Assembly: GCA_039583875.1 (NCBI GenBank)
Contig: CM077149.1
Span: 154,320,416-154,384,415 of the forward strand
From: Platanthera guangdongensis
Lineage: Eukaryota; Streptophyta; Magnoliopsida; Asparagales; Orchidaceae
Reading direction: 5' to 3'
DNA: 64,000 nt
The notes beneath the pieces were generated by a model. It was not told where the DNA came from. It ran no database searches and was given only the letters and a program-made list of their open reading frames with translations. Shown piece by piece: positions 10,940 through 21,942 of the stretch (within the stretch, counting starts at the first letter, position 1; every line of letters starts with the position of its first letter). A program made the position numbers and the translations under genes.

Positions 10940-12080
10940 TAAAGTAGCAACAAAGGAAGGATATGCGGCTTCATCATCTACCGATTATACACCTCTCTAT
11001 ATCCAAACAGCTGTGACAATTTTTAATGGCGAAATGTATGAATTTTGGAGCATCCGAATGCTCACTCTTTTTGATTCAATCTCAAGATATATTGGACATC
11101 ATAGAGCAAGGTATAACTACAAAATAACAACCAGAGGTTATGTCACCACTCAAGATCACAGAAATTGCGTCCACGATAAAAACAACCACAAAAGAAGATC
11201 GTATCAAGAACGTTGGAGCCTTACTCCTCATACAACAAGGTGTGTCTAATATAATATTCCCAAGGATAATGGGAGCATCTTCTACAAAAGAAGCATGGGA
11301 CACCCTTAAAGAAGAATTTAAAGGAACCCATAAGGTAATTTCAATCAAAGTACATACCCTATGGAGACAGTTAAATGCTATTGAAATGAAAGAAGATGAA
11401 TCCATTCTAGATTTTTATGCTAGAGTATCTAATACGACAAACCAATCCGTAACCTTGGAAAGGTTGTTGAAGATCAACAACTTATTCACAAGATTATGAG
11501 AAGCCTACCAACCAAATACGATCATGTTGTTGCAGCAATCGAGGAAGCTCATGATATGGATTTACTAACTACTACAGAATTAATAAGTTCACTTCAATCC
11601 CATGAAGACAGACTTAAGAAACATGCTCCAATACTAGAACAAGCCTTACAAATAACAAATAGTAGAGTATTTCAAATACCACCTCAGAAGAATAAGAAAT
11701 ACAACCAAAAGAGAAAAGACAAAGGGAGAACTTTGTTTACACCTATGTATTGTGAGCTTTGTAAAAAACCAACTCACAATACACAAGATTGCTTTAACCG
11801 TTGCAACAGGTGTAAAAAACCATCTCATTTTGATAAAGATTGTTGGTATAAGAATAAGGAAGAAGTGAAATTTTCTGAACGAGGAAGTAAAGAAGCACTG
11901 TCCTTTACCAGTGATAATTCCACACCAAACAGACCAGTCAATTCTACATGGTACATAGATAATGGAGCATCGAGTCACATGTGTGGAGATAAAAGCCAAT
12001 TTATTGCACTTGATGAAACTACAAAATCTGTAGTTTATCTATTATATGGACAATTCCATACCATTGAAGGTAAATGAACA
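10940..12080 (+). pseudogene. Copia B gag and protease, frameshifted
   Basis: Gag begins near ATKEGYAASSSTDYTPLYIQ, where the expected ATG reads GTA, and runs through FNGEMYEFWSIRMLTLF, then changes frame near 11060 and again near 11490. A zinc knuckle CNRCKKPSHFDKDC (CX2CX4HX4C, about 11804-11845) marks the nucleocapsid end, with a second Cys-rich motif just before it. The protease region shows WYIDNGASSHMCG at 11950, so the catalytic DTGA-type triad reads DNGA, probably inactive. The product would have packaged element RNA and matured the polyprotein. Confidence 0.82.
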
Positions 12081-12354
12081 GTTGCAGTAACAACAAGTAC
12101 TGGTCAGCAGAAAACAATAAGTGATGTTCAGTGGATACCTCATCTAACCTAGAATCTGCATAGCATTAGACAGCTGCAAACCAAAGGCTATATAGTAATA
12201 TTTACAACCAAACAATGCAAAATTATAGAAGATCAAACAAGACAATTAATTGTCTCAGCACCCACGACAGCCAATCAAGTCTTTTACCTTGATATGAAGC
12301 CAGTAACTCTCTCCACTTCTATACATGAAAAAACTCAAGAAACCTTATCCACAT

Positions 12355-13165
12355 TATGACACCATCGCCTTGGACATCTACATTGGAAAGCTCTCCAACA
12401 AATTGCAAAGGTAGTAAAGGGAATGACAGAAAATATTAAAATTCAAACGGAATTCTGTCATAGATGTGCTGAAGCAAAAACACACATGCTTCCTTTTCCT
12501 AAAGAAGCAACTTGGAGAAGCAACTCTACATTGGATCTCATGCATGCTGATTTATGGGGTCCAGCTCAAACACCTTCACACCAAGGTAAGAAATATTATT
12601 TTCTACTAGTAGATGACTTTTCAAGATACATGTTGATTCATTTTCTCACACTAAAATCAGAGGCATATGAAGTATTCAAAATATGGAAAGCAAAAGTCGA
12701 AAAACAAATGCAAAAAGGAGTGAAAGCCCTAAGAACAGATAGGGGAGGGGAATTCAATTCCTCACCCATCAGTTTCTAAACACTTGTGAACAAGAAGGAA
12801 AAAGAAGAGAGTTAACAGCACCTCAAAGCCCACAACAGAATGTTGTGGTAGAGAGAAGAAACCGCACCATTGTTGAAATGGCAAGAGAAATGATGATCCC
12901 AAAAGAATTACCTAAAGTCTATTGGACAGAAGATATCATTACCGCTGTATACATCCTCAACAGAACACCAACAAAGGCTTTAAAGTACAATACCCCATAT
13001 GAAACTCTGTTCAATAGAACTCCTTCTATTGCTCACTGCAAAGTATTTGGATGCATTGGATATGCTCTAAAAACAACCAAATGCAAGTTAGAGGCAAAAG
13101 CTGAAAAATTCCTTTTTATTGGGTATGATAATTACTCAAAAGCTTACCGGCTACACAACCCCTAA
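12355..13165 (+). pseudogene. Copia B integrase, interrupted
   Basis: A zinc-binding head (HRLGHLHW followed by CHRCAEAKTH, 12362-12485) leads into a DDE core: DLMHADLWGP at 12535, LVDDFSRYM at 12607 and LRTDRGGEF at 12729. A stop at 12777-12779 and a frame change separate this from PQQNVVVERRNR (12830-12870), where the usual NGVVERRNR Gly is lost. The C-terminal part (12845-13165, YWTEDIITAVYILNR, KVFGCIGYA) is intact and ends at a TAA within the linker. Confidence 0.83.
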
Positions 13166-13960
13166 ACAAATCAATTGATTATCTCTCGAGATGTTCAATT
13201 TAATGAAGCAGATAAATGGGATTGGGGATCAGAAAAAAGAAACATCACCAACACACCAGGAGTTGTGGTTGAACAAAGGCAAGAAATACCATGTTCCCTC
13301 CAAACAATACCTGGTGACTATCTCATCTGGAAGGGATATAGTAGATCAAACCACATCTTCATTATCATCTCCCCAATCATCTAACCACGTGGAAACATCT
13401 TCCAGTTCATCACCCATTCAGAAAATAAAAAACCTGAAGGAGATTTATGACCAATGTGAGTTAACGCTCCGTACAAATATTCTCGTGACATTTGAAGAAA
13501 CCTATAACTTAGAGTTATGGAAGAAAGCGATGAAGGAAGGAATAGAAATGATAAACAAACAACAATTTTGGACCCTAACAAAAAGACCTCTTAATAAAGA
13601 GGTAATAGGGTTGAAATGGATATTCAAAGTTAAGACAAATGAAGCCGGTGAAACTGTTAAACATAAAGCGCGACTTGTGAAGCAGCATGGTTAAAGCAAG
13701 TTGAAAAACAAATACAAGAAGATGAAGAAGTTGAGAAAGAAGAAAAACCAATGTTAATCAAATGTGATAACACCTCAGCTATATCACTTTCTAAAAACCG
13801 TATCTTTCATAACCGAAGCAAACACATCGCAGTAAAACATCATTTTGTCCATGAACAAATTGAGCTCGACAAACTGTGAGTGGAATACTGCACAACAGAA
13901 ACCCAAGTGGCCGATATCTTAACAAAAGCCTAACCAAGACATCGATTTCTCGTATTAAGA
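13166..13960 (+). pseudogene. Copia B RT/RNase H remnant with internal deletion
   Basis: The RT amino end is present (WKKAMKEGIEMI, VIGLKWIFKVKTNEAGETVKHKARLV, 13510-13680). Directly after ARLV the sequence jumps, in another frame, to the C-terminal RNase H (EAAWLKQ, then KCDNTSAISLSKN and HNRSKHIAVKHHFV, up to VADILTKA near 13920). The whole palm region with YVDD and the first half of RNase H are missing. Relative to intact copia pol this is a deletion of very roughly 1 kb near 13680. Confidence 0.85.
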
Positions 13961-14341
13961 AATACGATGAAGGTCGGGCCGCCTCTAGCTCAAGAGGGGG
14001 TGAAGGAGAAAAAGTCATGATCTGGAGCCGGCGACACCTACAAGGTCAAAGAAGAGGAAGAGTTAAGAAATTAAAGCAGTAAACAAAGAAGGCAAGAAAA
14101 GCTGCAAGAAAAGATGTGGTGTAAGATGAGAATAAAGGATAGGAAGATATAGAACTTATCTTGAAATGATGTCATCTAACAACTATTCAATCGTGTAGTT
14201 TTTTTTTTGTGCTGTCTAAAAAAGCAGCCGCCTGTATTGTAACATATCAAGATATATGAAGTAAAATAAGAACATCACTTCTTAGTTCACTGGTTGCTAT
14301 CTATTGTTGCACAAAATAAAACTTTAGATCCAATTAAACTA

Positions 14342-15263
14342 AGAGTACCTGCATGCATTGTTGAAATTGATTTTTGACAAAAAAGAAGATTCTGTTAAAA
14401 AGCTCCATCCTTTCCTAATCGCACCGCAATTTCTCCTAATTTTACATTAAATTTACTCTTCAAAATATACAAGTCGCACCACACTAACTCGCACCGCAAT
14501 TTCTTCTAATTCATGATGTTGGGCTTCTAAAGACATCAAACTGTGCATCCTTCCGCTTATTCGATATCATCTCCAACGGAATGTATTTCCCCACTGCCAG
14601 CGAACGGAGAGCGGTGGCCGCTGCGGAAGAACGAGCAGATTGCTCCTCTTTGTTGAAGATTATTGTGTTGAAATTGTCTCTATTGTACAATGAATGAGCA
14701 CTTGAACGTTTTCAACCACTGTTTGATTCATTATCACAATCAGTTGTACTAGTTTTTAATCATTTACTTTTATTTTTATAGTAACATAAAGATCACAATT
14801 ATTTAGGGAACAAATTCCATGACATTTTGTATAAAATATTTTTTATGGAGACCAAAAAAATTTGGGCAAAATTTTTAATGTTTTCTTGTATAAAGTATTT
14901 TGCCTATTTTGTTGATATTCATGTTGTAATTCAATGAAAATCTCTTTGTATTCAAATTTTAATTGTGATGTCTTTATCTCAATTGCGGTGTGATTAATAA
15001 TGTGCGGTGTCTTTAACAATATGTGGAAAAGTGCGGTGCTTTTAACAAAGCGGCTAGCCAAAAATGCGGTACTTTTAACAATTCTCTTATTAAATGAATG
15101 CTTGGCTGCAGCTGGGTCACATTTCTGTCTGATATGTGCATGATAATCTTTGCCTTTGTGTGTGATGGAATTTGTTGGGTAGTTCCCATTTCCGAACAAA
15201 CCTGCACCTAAAAATTGCTAAATAATATATATTATTCTTATTGGTGAAAACCAAGACGGCTCC
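14342..15263. other. AT-rich spacer with GTGCGGTG repeats
   Basis: No gene is supported. The phrase TCGCACCGCAATTTCT(C/T)CTAAT occurs twice (14419, 14490), and a motif close to TGCGGTGYTTTAACAA recurs three times near 15000-15080. The longest minus-strand open frame (14843-15199) is low in complexity and shows no motif. The repeats suggest an old unclassified element. Confidence 0.4.
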
Positions 15264-15339
15264 AAATCAAAAGTGATCAACATGAAAGTTGTTCGTCTTG
15301 CCGATATCTACAATTTTCACGTTGATCATTTTTCGATTT
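15264..15339. repeat. 76-nt imperfect inverted repeat (foldback)
   Basis: The left arm starts AAATCAAAAGTGATCAACAT. The right arm, on the other strand from 15339, reads AAATCGAAAAATGATCAACG. About 29 bases pair with a few mismatches around a 17-nt loop. It could be the core of a foldback MITE, or a transcribed hairpin of pre-miRNA size; nothing here shows transcription. Confidence 0.55.
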
Positions 15340-16406
15340 GAAATTGTTTTGACTTTTGCAAAACAGACTGGTTATCGAACCGGTAGAGCGAAAGATTCAA
15401 GATTCAACCGGTTCAACCAGTTCAACCGGGGTCGAACCGGTATATATAAATATATATATTATTACAAATATATTTTAAGTATGAATATGTATATTATATA
15501 TTTGAAGAATATATATAATTTTATAGGGTATATATATTCTTTTATTGCATATATTTTTGAATATATTTGAATGATATATATTATATATTTACTCGTATAT
15601 TTTAAATTTACAAATATATTTTAAATGTATCATAATTTTTTTAAATTTATCCTAAAATTACAAATATATTTAAATTTATCATGAAATTATTTTAATGAAA
15701 TTAAATATTTAATTTCATATTAATATGTATATTTATATAATATATTTCAAAAAATATCATCAAAGTTCAAATAATCTAGTGATCTTCAATTTTGCTTGAG
15801 TTAAAGGTGGTCGGGTTGAAACGGCCGGTCCGGTTCTGATTTTAAAAGCTTGATTTTAAGTGTTTTGAAAGGAGGGATAGCTAAGCCAGCAAGGTAGAAT
15901 TGAGGAAAGGACAAGAGTTAGAAATTAAAGAGCTTGCTGGCCTGGGTGGGGTCCGAGAGTGCTTCCTCTTAATTATTATATTATTTATGTCAGAAAAATA
16001 CAAAGAGAAGTATGGTGGTGCTGAAGTGCTGCTGCGTGAGGAGGATTGGATTTATTTCATGATCTGCTGCCGCTGCTGCTTTTGTTATTCAGCCAAAGAG
16101 CTCTCCCCGAACCGTCAAATCACAAAAAGGTTGAGCTTTTGTTTCTTCTTCTTCTTCCCCTTTCTCTCTCTATCTCCTTCTCTAATCAATCTGTAGTCTA
16201 TAATTGCAAAATAGTAAATAGTACTGTGTAATTAATAAATGCGCCATTTTATCATATGTGTATATATATGTTGTATTTTTAGGAACATTAAAGGTTCAGT
16301 GAACAGGCCAGCTGTTAAGGAAGCGGAGGGGTTTCACTTCTCCACAGTTCCTTCCACTATTACACTGGATCGGGCTATCTGTCTATTGACCGCCACACAC
16401 ACACAT
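15340..16406. other. AT-rich intergenic DNA, AACCGG palindromes
   Basis: Around 15375-15440 the words AACCGGT/ACCGGTT recur five times with GTTCAACC spacers, a pattern often seen at ends of old DNA transposons; a related GGCCGGTCCGGTT lies near 15822. 15440-15770 is almost pure A/T. The open frames at 15900-16231 contain long Leu/Ser/Phe runs and no motif. I see no gene. Confidence 0.4.
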
Positions 16407-16572
16407 CAAGGTTGTCAGGATCGTGATCAAGATTATAGGATCTTACGATCCTACAATCCAAATTTTATAAATCGATCCTGATTTTGTGAAACGAACCTCG
16501 ATCCAACCCTACTATCAGATCCGATCCAAGCTCGAAACAATCTCATATAGGATCTTGATGCTGACAACCTTG
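16407..16572. mobile_element. MITE with CAAGGTTGTCA termini (166 bp)
   Basis: The left end CAAGGTTGTCAGGATC is inverted at the right end (GATGCTGACAACCTTG). The interior repeats GATC-containing words (AGGATC, CGATCC), which allows extensive self-pairing. The superfamily cannot be decided from ends alone. The flanks are AC-rich, so the duplication is ambiguous. Confidence 0.7.
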
Positions 16573-17386
16573 ATACACATAAATAAGAAGACGTAGAGAA
16601 TATGAAGAAGCAGGCAGTTTCATTCTCTTACTTAAATTTGTAACGTTTTATGAATTAAATACGAAAACAACGGATCGATGAGGGAGGGAGGGAAAAAGTG
16701 GGAAAGCAAAGTGGGGGCATGCAAACGTCCCAATCAGGCTGGGTCTCCCCCCGCAGACATCTGCCGCCCCTGCGCTTCTCTTGCATCGGGAATGCCGACC
16801 ACACCGCACCCCACACTTCTCCTATCTATCTATCTATCTACCTAGCTAGCTCCCTTTAATTAACCGCTCATGGCCCTTTCTTTCTTTCTTTCTTTCTACT
16901 TTCTAGTTTCCAGCTAGCTACCCCGGGGCCGGCCCGGCCCGGCCCGGCCCGGCCCCTTTACATTCACCCTCTCTCTCCCCCCTCCTCTTCTGCCATATAT
17001 CTGCACTCGCCGATGAGATAGAAACTAAGGACAACGGTCGCTTTCATCCCCTCCTTGAGGCACCTCGATGCTTGATGCCTCAAATGCGGGGCTCCGGTCG
17101 GTCCATTGTGGAGGACGCGAATCATTTCCCCATAATATTAATACTCTCCCGCGCCACCAACTAATTAATTCCATGGAGTTACTATCTATTACTTGCCATA
17201 CAAAAGAGTATCCCTTCATTTCATGGCTTCTTATGTACTGAGAATGTTGCTGTATGTATTACTGTCCACATTCTCCTTTTAAGACTTCCTTTATATATAA
17301 TATATAATATCTATTATTAATAAACTTCTTCCCCTCTCTCCGTCACGCCCGAATCGCGCCGAATTCCGCCGCCCGCACGCTGCCAC
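16573..17386. other. Intergenic DNA with several microsatellites
   Basis: (CTAT)n is near 16822-16842, (TTTC)n near 16877-16897 and a (GGCCC)n run near 16926-16957. The CT-rich stretches that follow resemble plant core-promoter or 5'UTR DNA, but no coding exon follows that I can support. Confidence 0.4.
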
Positions 17387-18160
17387 GTGCTGCCCTCGCC
17401 GCTTCCGCCTCAGCCTGCTACCGCGACGGATGTCGCCTCCACAGCGCCGTTCCTTCGCGTGTCGTCGCGCCGCTGTCCTCTTCCTCGCGCCACGCAACCG
17501 CCACTCCTCCTTATCTTCCTCTTCGACGAGACGCGATTTCTACTCTCCGCAGGCCCTTCACCTTCGCGTCTCCCGACTGCCTCTTGCGACTTCCGGCGGC
17601 CTCTGTCACTGAGGCATCGGTGCTGCAGCGACCCTTTACTGCATTTTTCAGGTTTGCATCTCCGCTGCTCTTCCTATGTTCCTCCCTTCCGACTGCTAAT
17701 CTTCCTGCTAACGACTCCATGTCTTCACATTTGTTCGTTGCAGCGCAGCGTAAGCCCGACCGCGTCGCCTCCCACCGCTTCTGCCCTCCTCAGGCACACG
17801 CGATTTTTACTCTGCAGGCCTTTCACCTTCGCCTCTCCCGACTGCCCCATCCGAATTTCGCCGGCGTCTGTCACTGAGGCATCGGTGCTGCAGCGAGCCT
17901 TTACTGGTTTTTTCAGGTTCACATCTCTGCTCCTGCTCCTCTATTCCTCCCTTCCGCCTGCTAATGTTCCTCCTAACGCGTCCATCTCTCTTCAGATTTT
18001 TTTACTGCACCTCAGCGTAGGCCCGAACGCATCGCCTCCCACCGCTGCTGCCCCGCAGGATTCCCCTTTCGCTTTCAGTGTTCCAGCCGCCTGCAGTGCG
18101 CCGGTAACGCCCCTGCCTCCTCTGCACTACCCAATTTCCACTTTCACTTATGTTTGAGTC
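17387..18160 (+). repeat. About 268-bp direct duplication, CT-rich, probably non-coding
   Basis: A segment beginning CGCGATTTCTACTCTCCGCA (about 17531) recurs as CGCGATTTTTACTCTGCA (about 17799). It carries the shared block TCTGTCACTGAGGCATCGGT in both copies and again precedes TTTTTCAGGTT. A 256-codon frame spans it, but its composition (Pro/Leu/Ser/Arg), the duplication and the lack of any motif argue against a protein. The repeated TTTTTCAGG looks like a splice acceptor, so it may be a duplicated leader region. Confidence 0.45.
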
Positions 18161-18412
18161 CTCTTATTTGTCTCCATAATGAAGCTTGCAAGTCTTTACA
18201 AATGCTGTGTAGTAATGTCTTCCTGTACACTGATTAAAGGTCATTAATTCTGGTTGCTTGCAGATTGATAAGATTGCCGGTGTTGATAGATTTATTTTCA
18301 TCTCTAAATTTTAAAATATATAATTGTATATAGAAAGATTGTAGGTATATATGATGAATATGTGTATTCAAGTTCCTGTCGAAAAGATATCAACACAGCT
18401 AGAACAAATCTA

Positions 18413-18700
18413 CCTCGAGGAAGGACCAAATGAACTCCCCCAAACTTAAATCGGACGGTAGAAAACCACCAAAATGGACTGCTCCGATGAATTAAGTACT
18501 TGATCGAGGGATTTATAGGTTTCGAAGGAGCCAATTTCGATCCATGTTCACCCCTTTGGTTACTTGAGTTTGTGGACTTGGAAAAAATTTCAGTGCCAGG
18601 AGATTCATTAACCCTCTCTGCAGGCTGAAATGTTGCAGGACTGATAGATGAACTGTAATTTGAAGCAAGATGCACTGAATTCAATCTCCTCAGCATATCC
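18413..18700 (-). pseudogene. Exon-like segment of unrecognised gene
   Basis: On the minus strand an open segment is bounded by an acceptor-like TTGAACTTAATAG (18700) and a donor-like CTCGAG|GTAGATTT (18413). It encodes MLRRLNSVHLASNYSSS...SPFWWFSTVRFKFGG, which has ordinary protein composition. I do not recognise the family. No neighbouring exon is evident, so it may be a gene fragment carried by the nearby Helitron or a relic of a host gene. Confidence 0.4.
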
Positions 18701-18888
18701 TATTAAGTTCAAGAGAAATATTAGAGCAATGCATCCACAGTTTGAATATTCAAGGATGAGATCATAAAAACATATATTTGCTATAATATATGAGCATTCA
18801 AATATTTATCAGACCTACCTTTTGAAATAACTAAAATCTCCCCTTCGAGTTTACATCGTTAATTTTTAGTATAATATAATTATATAAA
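18701..18888. other. AT-rich spacer left of the SINE
   Basis: No feature except the left copy of the SINE target-site duplication, TATAATTATATAAA at 18875-18888. Confidence 0.7.
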
Positions 18889-19078
18889 CCTAGAAGGGGA
18901 GCCTTGCCGCACCGGTTGAGGCATTGTCGTGTGACCTTGAGGTCACGGGTTCGAGTCCTAAAAGCAGACTCTTGAAAAAATGGATGGTATGATTTGCCTA
19001 CATTTTACCCACATAGTGGGACCCTTCCCCGGACCCTCGCTGCATGGGGATGCCTTTGTGCATCTGGTTGCCCTTTTT
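18889..19078 (+). mobile_element. Au-type SINE (tRNA-derived), complete, 190 bp
   Basis: The start GGGGAGCCTTGCCGCACCGG holds a pol III A box, and GGTTCGAGTCC (about 18949) is the B box. The body then follows the known plant Au SINE: an AGACTCTTG-AAAAATG-like stretch, CCCTTCCCCGGACCC, and a 3' end GGTTGCCCTTTTTT. It is flanked by perfect 14-bp duplications (TATAATTATATAAA at 18875-18888 and 19079-19092), proof of target-primed insertion. Au SINEs have no protein and depend on a LINE. Confidence 0.92.
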
Positions 19079-19092
19079 TATAATTATATAAA

Positions 19093-20267
19093 ACTTCCCT
19101 CTGGAAGGTGAATTCAGAGATTACCTTATAGTCTGCATTCATGAACACAGATTCATCTACATTCTAAGGTCACAATATCAGCTGATAACGCTATTTAGAT
19201 AGACGGTTAGGATTGTCATGAAAATAAAAATTTTGCGCTCAACACATTCCACAAAATGATCACCTAGGAGATCTTAAAGCAAGCGAAAAATGCTAACATT
19301 AACTGCGCCGACAGCAAATATCAAATTCCATAATTCTTCAACAGCTTCTTTATCACGTTCATATTAAAATATAAGCAGTCTATATTAATTTCAAATTGAA
19401 GCAAATTTAGTGGGCAGGCTGTTTATGTTGAATAAAATCAATGACTTTGATGTTTATTAGGTATTCTCGAAAATTATTCGGATATCAACTGCTATGTTCT
19501 CTTCCATTAATTTATTTTCGGTTTTGGATTTGTCCTTTCTCCTCTGCACATGTGGTGTACCAAATTGAAATTGTTGCACAAATGGAAATCCACACCAACA
19601 TGCACCAATAAAATTTTACTCCTTCGCTACTTTGTTCGTATTTCACTGTGCTACCTGTACGACCACTTTTACTCTATAAATTCGCCGGCCATAACTGTGT
19701 CGAACTCTTCTATCCAAGCTACCATCTGTTGAAAAAAATTTCTTTGTAACATCCACTATGCTCCTCTCAAATTTCTCATTAAATACTTTACTTTTATATT
19801 TGACTCTTACCAAATGTACACCAACAACTGCCACATCTGTGCCCATAATCATACGCCTACACATGTCAACCTCCCATAATGACTGGAAACATCCGTTGGC
19901 CTTCGCAAATCACTCTGTTTGCCTCTTCGTATTCTTAAATTCAGACTCCTCTCCCGTAATCCTGCATCTCATAACATGACTCCAAAAAAAAACCCCATGT
20001 TGCCTCCCACTCCATCTGTATTTGTGCGCATGCTGCGAACTATAAATGTAGATGTTTTCCTATTTTTTTAAAGACCAAGCGGTTCATTCTTATTTCAGAA
20101 GCTCTCTCCCTTCAGCTAGGAACCCCACCCACCGAATATTACATCGACCTCTGATTATGTCTATACTAATAATGCATTTTGATGAACTTTCAAAGTGTTA
20201 TGCTTTTATGTTACGTACTAAATATATATCAGCTCAGGTTGTACTAAAATCTCTCCTCCGCACAAAG
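19093..20267. other. AT-rich spacer, likely 5' region of the Helitron
   Basis: No open frame with recognisable motifs. Because the Helitron Rep frame starts at 20268, much of this may be its leader, but I could not find a convincing 5' TC terminus. Confidence 0.35.
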
Positions 20268-21885
20268 ATGGACACACTTGAAGCACGTCGTGCTGCTCAA
20301 CGAGCTGCTAATCGTGAACGTTCACGAAATAGGAGAGCCAGGATGACAGCAGAACAACGCGAGCGAGAACGTGCGTCTAATCGAACCCGTCACAGATCTC
20401 GGTGGTTGCAATTGACTGAAGCACAAAAGGAACATCAACGAGCCATTTGGCGTGCTGCCGCTCGAAACCGTGCTCAACGTCAACATCTGTTTGAGTCACA
20501 CAATGTTGACTGTCCCATGATATTATCCATGGGCACTCAACTTCTACACCCCCATGTGACTCCACTATGCCTGCATCAACAGCCGCGAAATATCCTGTCC
20601 AAACTACTGCTTCGCCCCACATACAATCTCTAAACACAGTAACATCTACTCCATCTACTGTTTTACACCGATACGCTTTAACAACTGTGTCGTCGCCATT
20701 CACTCATGCTACGCAACCACTTCAAATTGGAGAATCATCATCTTCTCACAGATCTGTTATACCATCACTTGATAATGACATCCCACAAAACTCTGTGCTG
20801 TTTCCACATGTACCAGAACTTTCCGTGCAACACGCAGATGAGCATTTACTACAACGTACGTACTTCAAAACTACAATACAATGTAAATGCTTTTTAAACT
20901 TCATTAATTTTGTACGTTAACAGCTGATCCATTTCTCATCTACATAGAAATTCCCGCATCTACTGCGGCTCAATTTGACAGTGAAAATGATTCCACCTCT
21001 GATGATACCACCACTGGTACAAACCATTGTTCCAGAATCCATAATAGTGCCCGTATTTCAAATGTACGGCAACATATTACATATATACAACTACAGCGAC
21101 CAAAAGTGTGTAATTACTGTCAAGCTAAGTTGTTTGATGGTGAAACAACAACAATGTGCTGCAACAATGGAAGAATCCGCATACCAACTCCACCATTCCC
21201 AGATGAGCTCTATACTTTATTTACAAGTGATTCTGCACAGAGCCGTCATTTCAGAAGATATATTCGTTCATACAATCATGTATTCTCTTTCACATCAATG
21301 GGTGTAAACTTAGACCCAACTTTGTCTGCCGATCAACACAGTGTTTACACGTTTCGAGCTCACGGAGCAATATACCATCGAATTGGTTCACTTCTTCCTA
21401 CTCCAAATACAAGACCACGATATTTACAGCTATACATATATGATACAGAACATGAAATTGATAATCGTTTACAGGAGAACTCAGCATTAGACCGCTCATT
21501 ATTGCAAAAAATCCGAACAATTTTAGATGCTTGCAATCCATTTGTACTGATGTTCCGCCGACTGTCTGAGCGTGAAGACATTATCAACTGCAAATTAGTT
21601 ATCAAAGAACGCCTAGCACGTGAACAACAGTATATATTACCAATAGCCTCGCAAGTTGCTGCTATAGTTGTTGGAGCTGAAGATTATTTTGATTCAAATG
21701 AACGCAACATAACTGTTGAAACAACCGAAGGTCATATAGTTACCATACAAGAATATACTGGTTTCTACGATCCTCTTCAATACCCTCTACTTCTCCCATA
21801 TGGAACATATGGTTGGATAGCTGAATATAAAGGATTAAATAATCTACGTGTTACCTGCTGCGACTACTACTCCTACGTATTACAG
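20268..21885 (+). pseudogene. Helitron Rep/helicase N-terminal half, truncated
   Basis: ATG 20268 opens an Arg-rich basic head (EARRAAQRAANRERSRNRRA), typical of plant Helitron proteins. After a frame change near 20560 and a probable intron (GT near 20857, AG 20947), a long exon (20948-21885) carries the Helitron-like N domain: a zinc-finger start CNYCQAKLF...MCCNNGRI, then FRRYIRSYNHVFSFTSMG, YTFRAHGAIYHRIGSLLP, LYIYDTEHEIDNR and YPLLLPYG. It ends at a good donor (TTACAG|GTATAC). The HUH nickase and the helicase domain that should follow are absent, because copia sequence starts about 55 bp later. Confidence 0.85.
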
Positions 21886-21942
21886 GTATACACTGTACTT
21901 TTTTTTACTATAATCCTCATAATTGTAAATGCAATCTATTTA

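Larger units (their letters stand above)
10554..14341 (+). mobile_element. Copia B: LTR element with deleted RT core
   Basis: Two similar LTRs (about 10554-10872 and 14018-14341, both starting TGATCTGGAGCCGGCGA and ending near CCAATTAAACTA) bracket gag, protease, integrase and a truncated RT/RNase H. A tRNA-iMet primer-binding site follows the first LTR and a purine tract precedes the second. The LTR ends do not show a clean CA and I find no convincing duplication, so borders may be off by several bases. The element probably landed in the LTR of copia A. Confidence 0.8.

Noticed and set aside
17387..18157. 256-codon plus-strand frame as a host protein
   Set aside because: Spans a 268-bp direct duplication, skewed to Pro/Leu/Ser/Arg, no domain and no supporting splice pattern.
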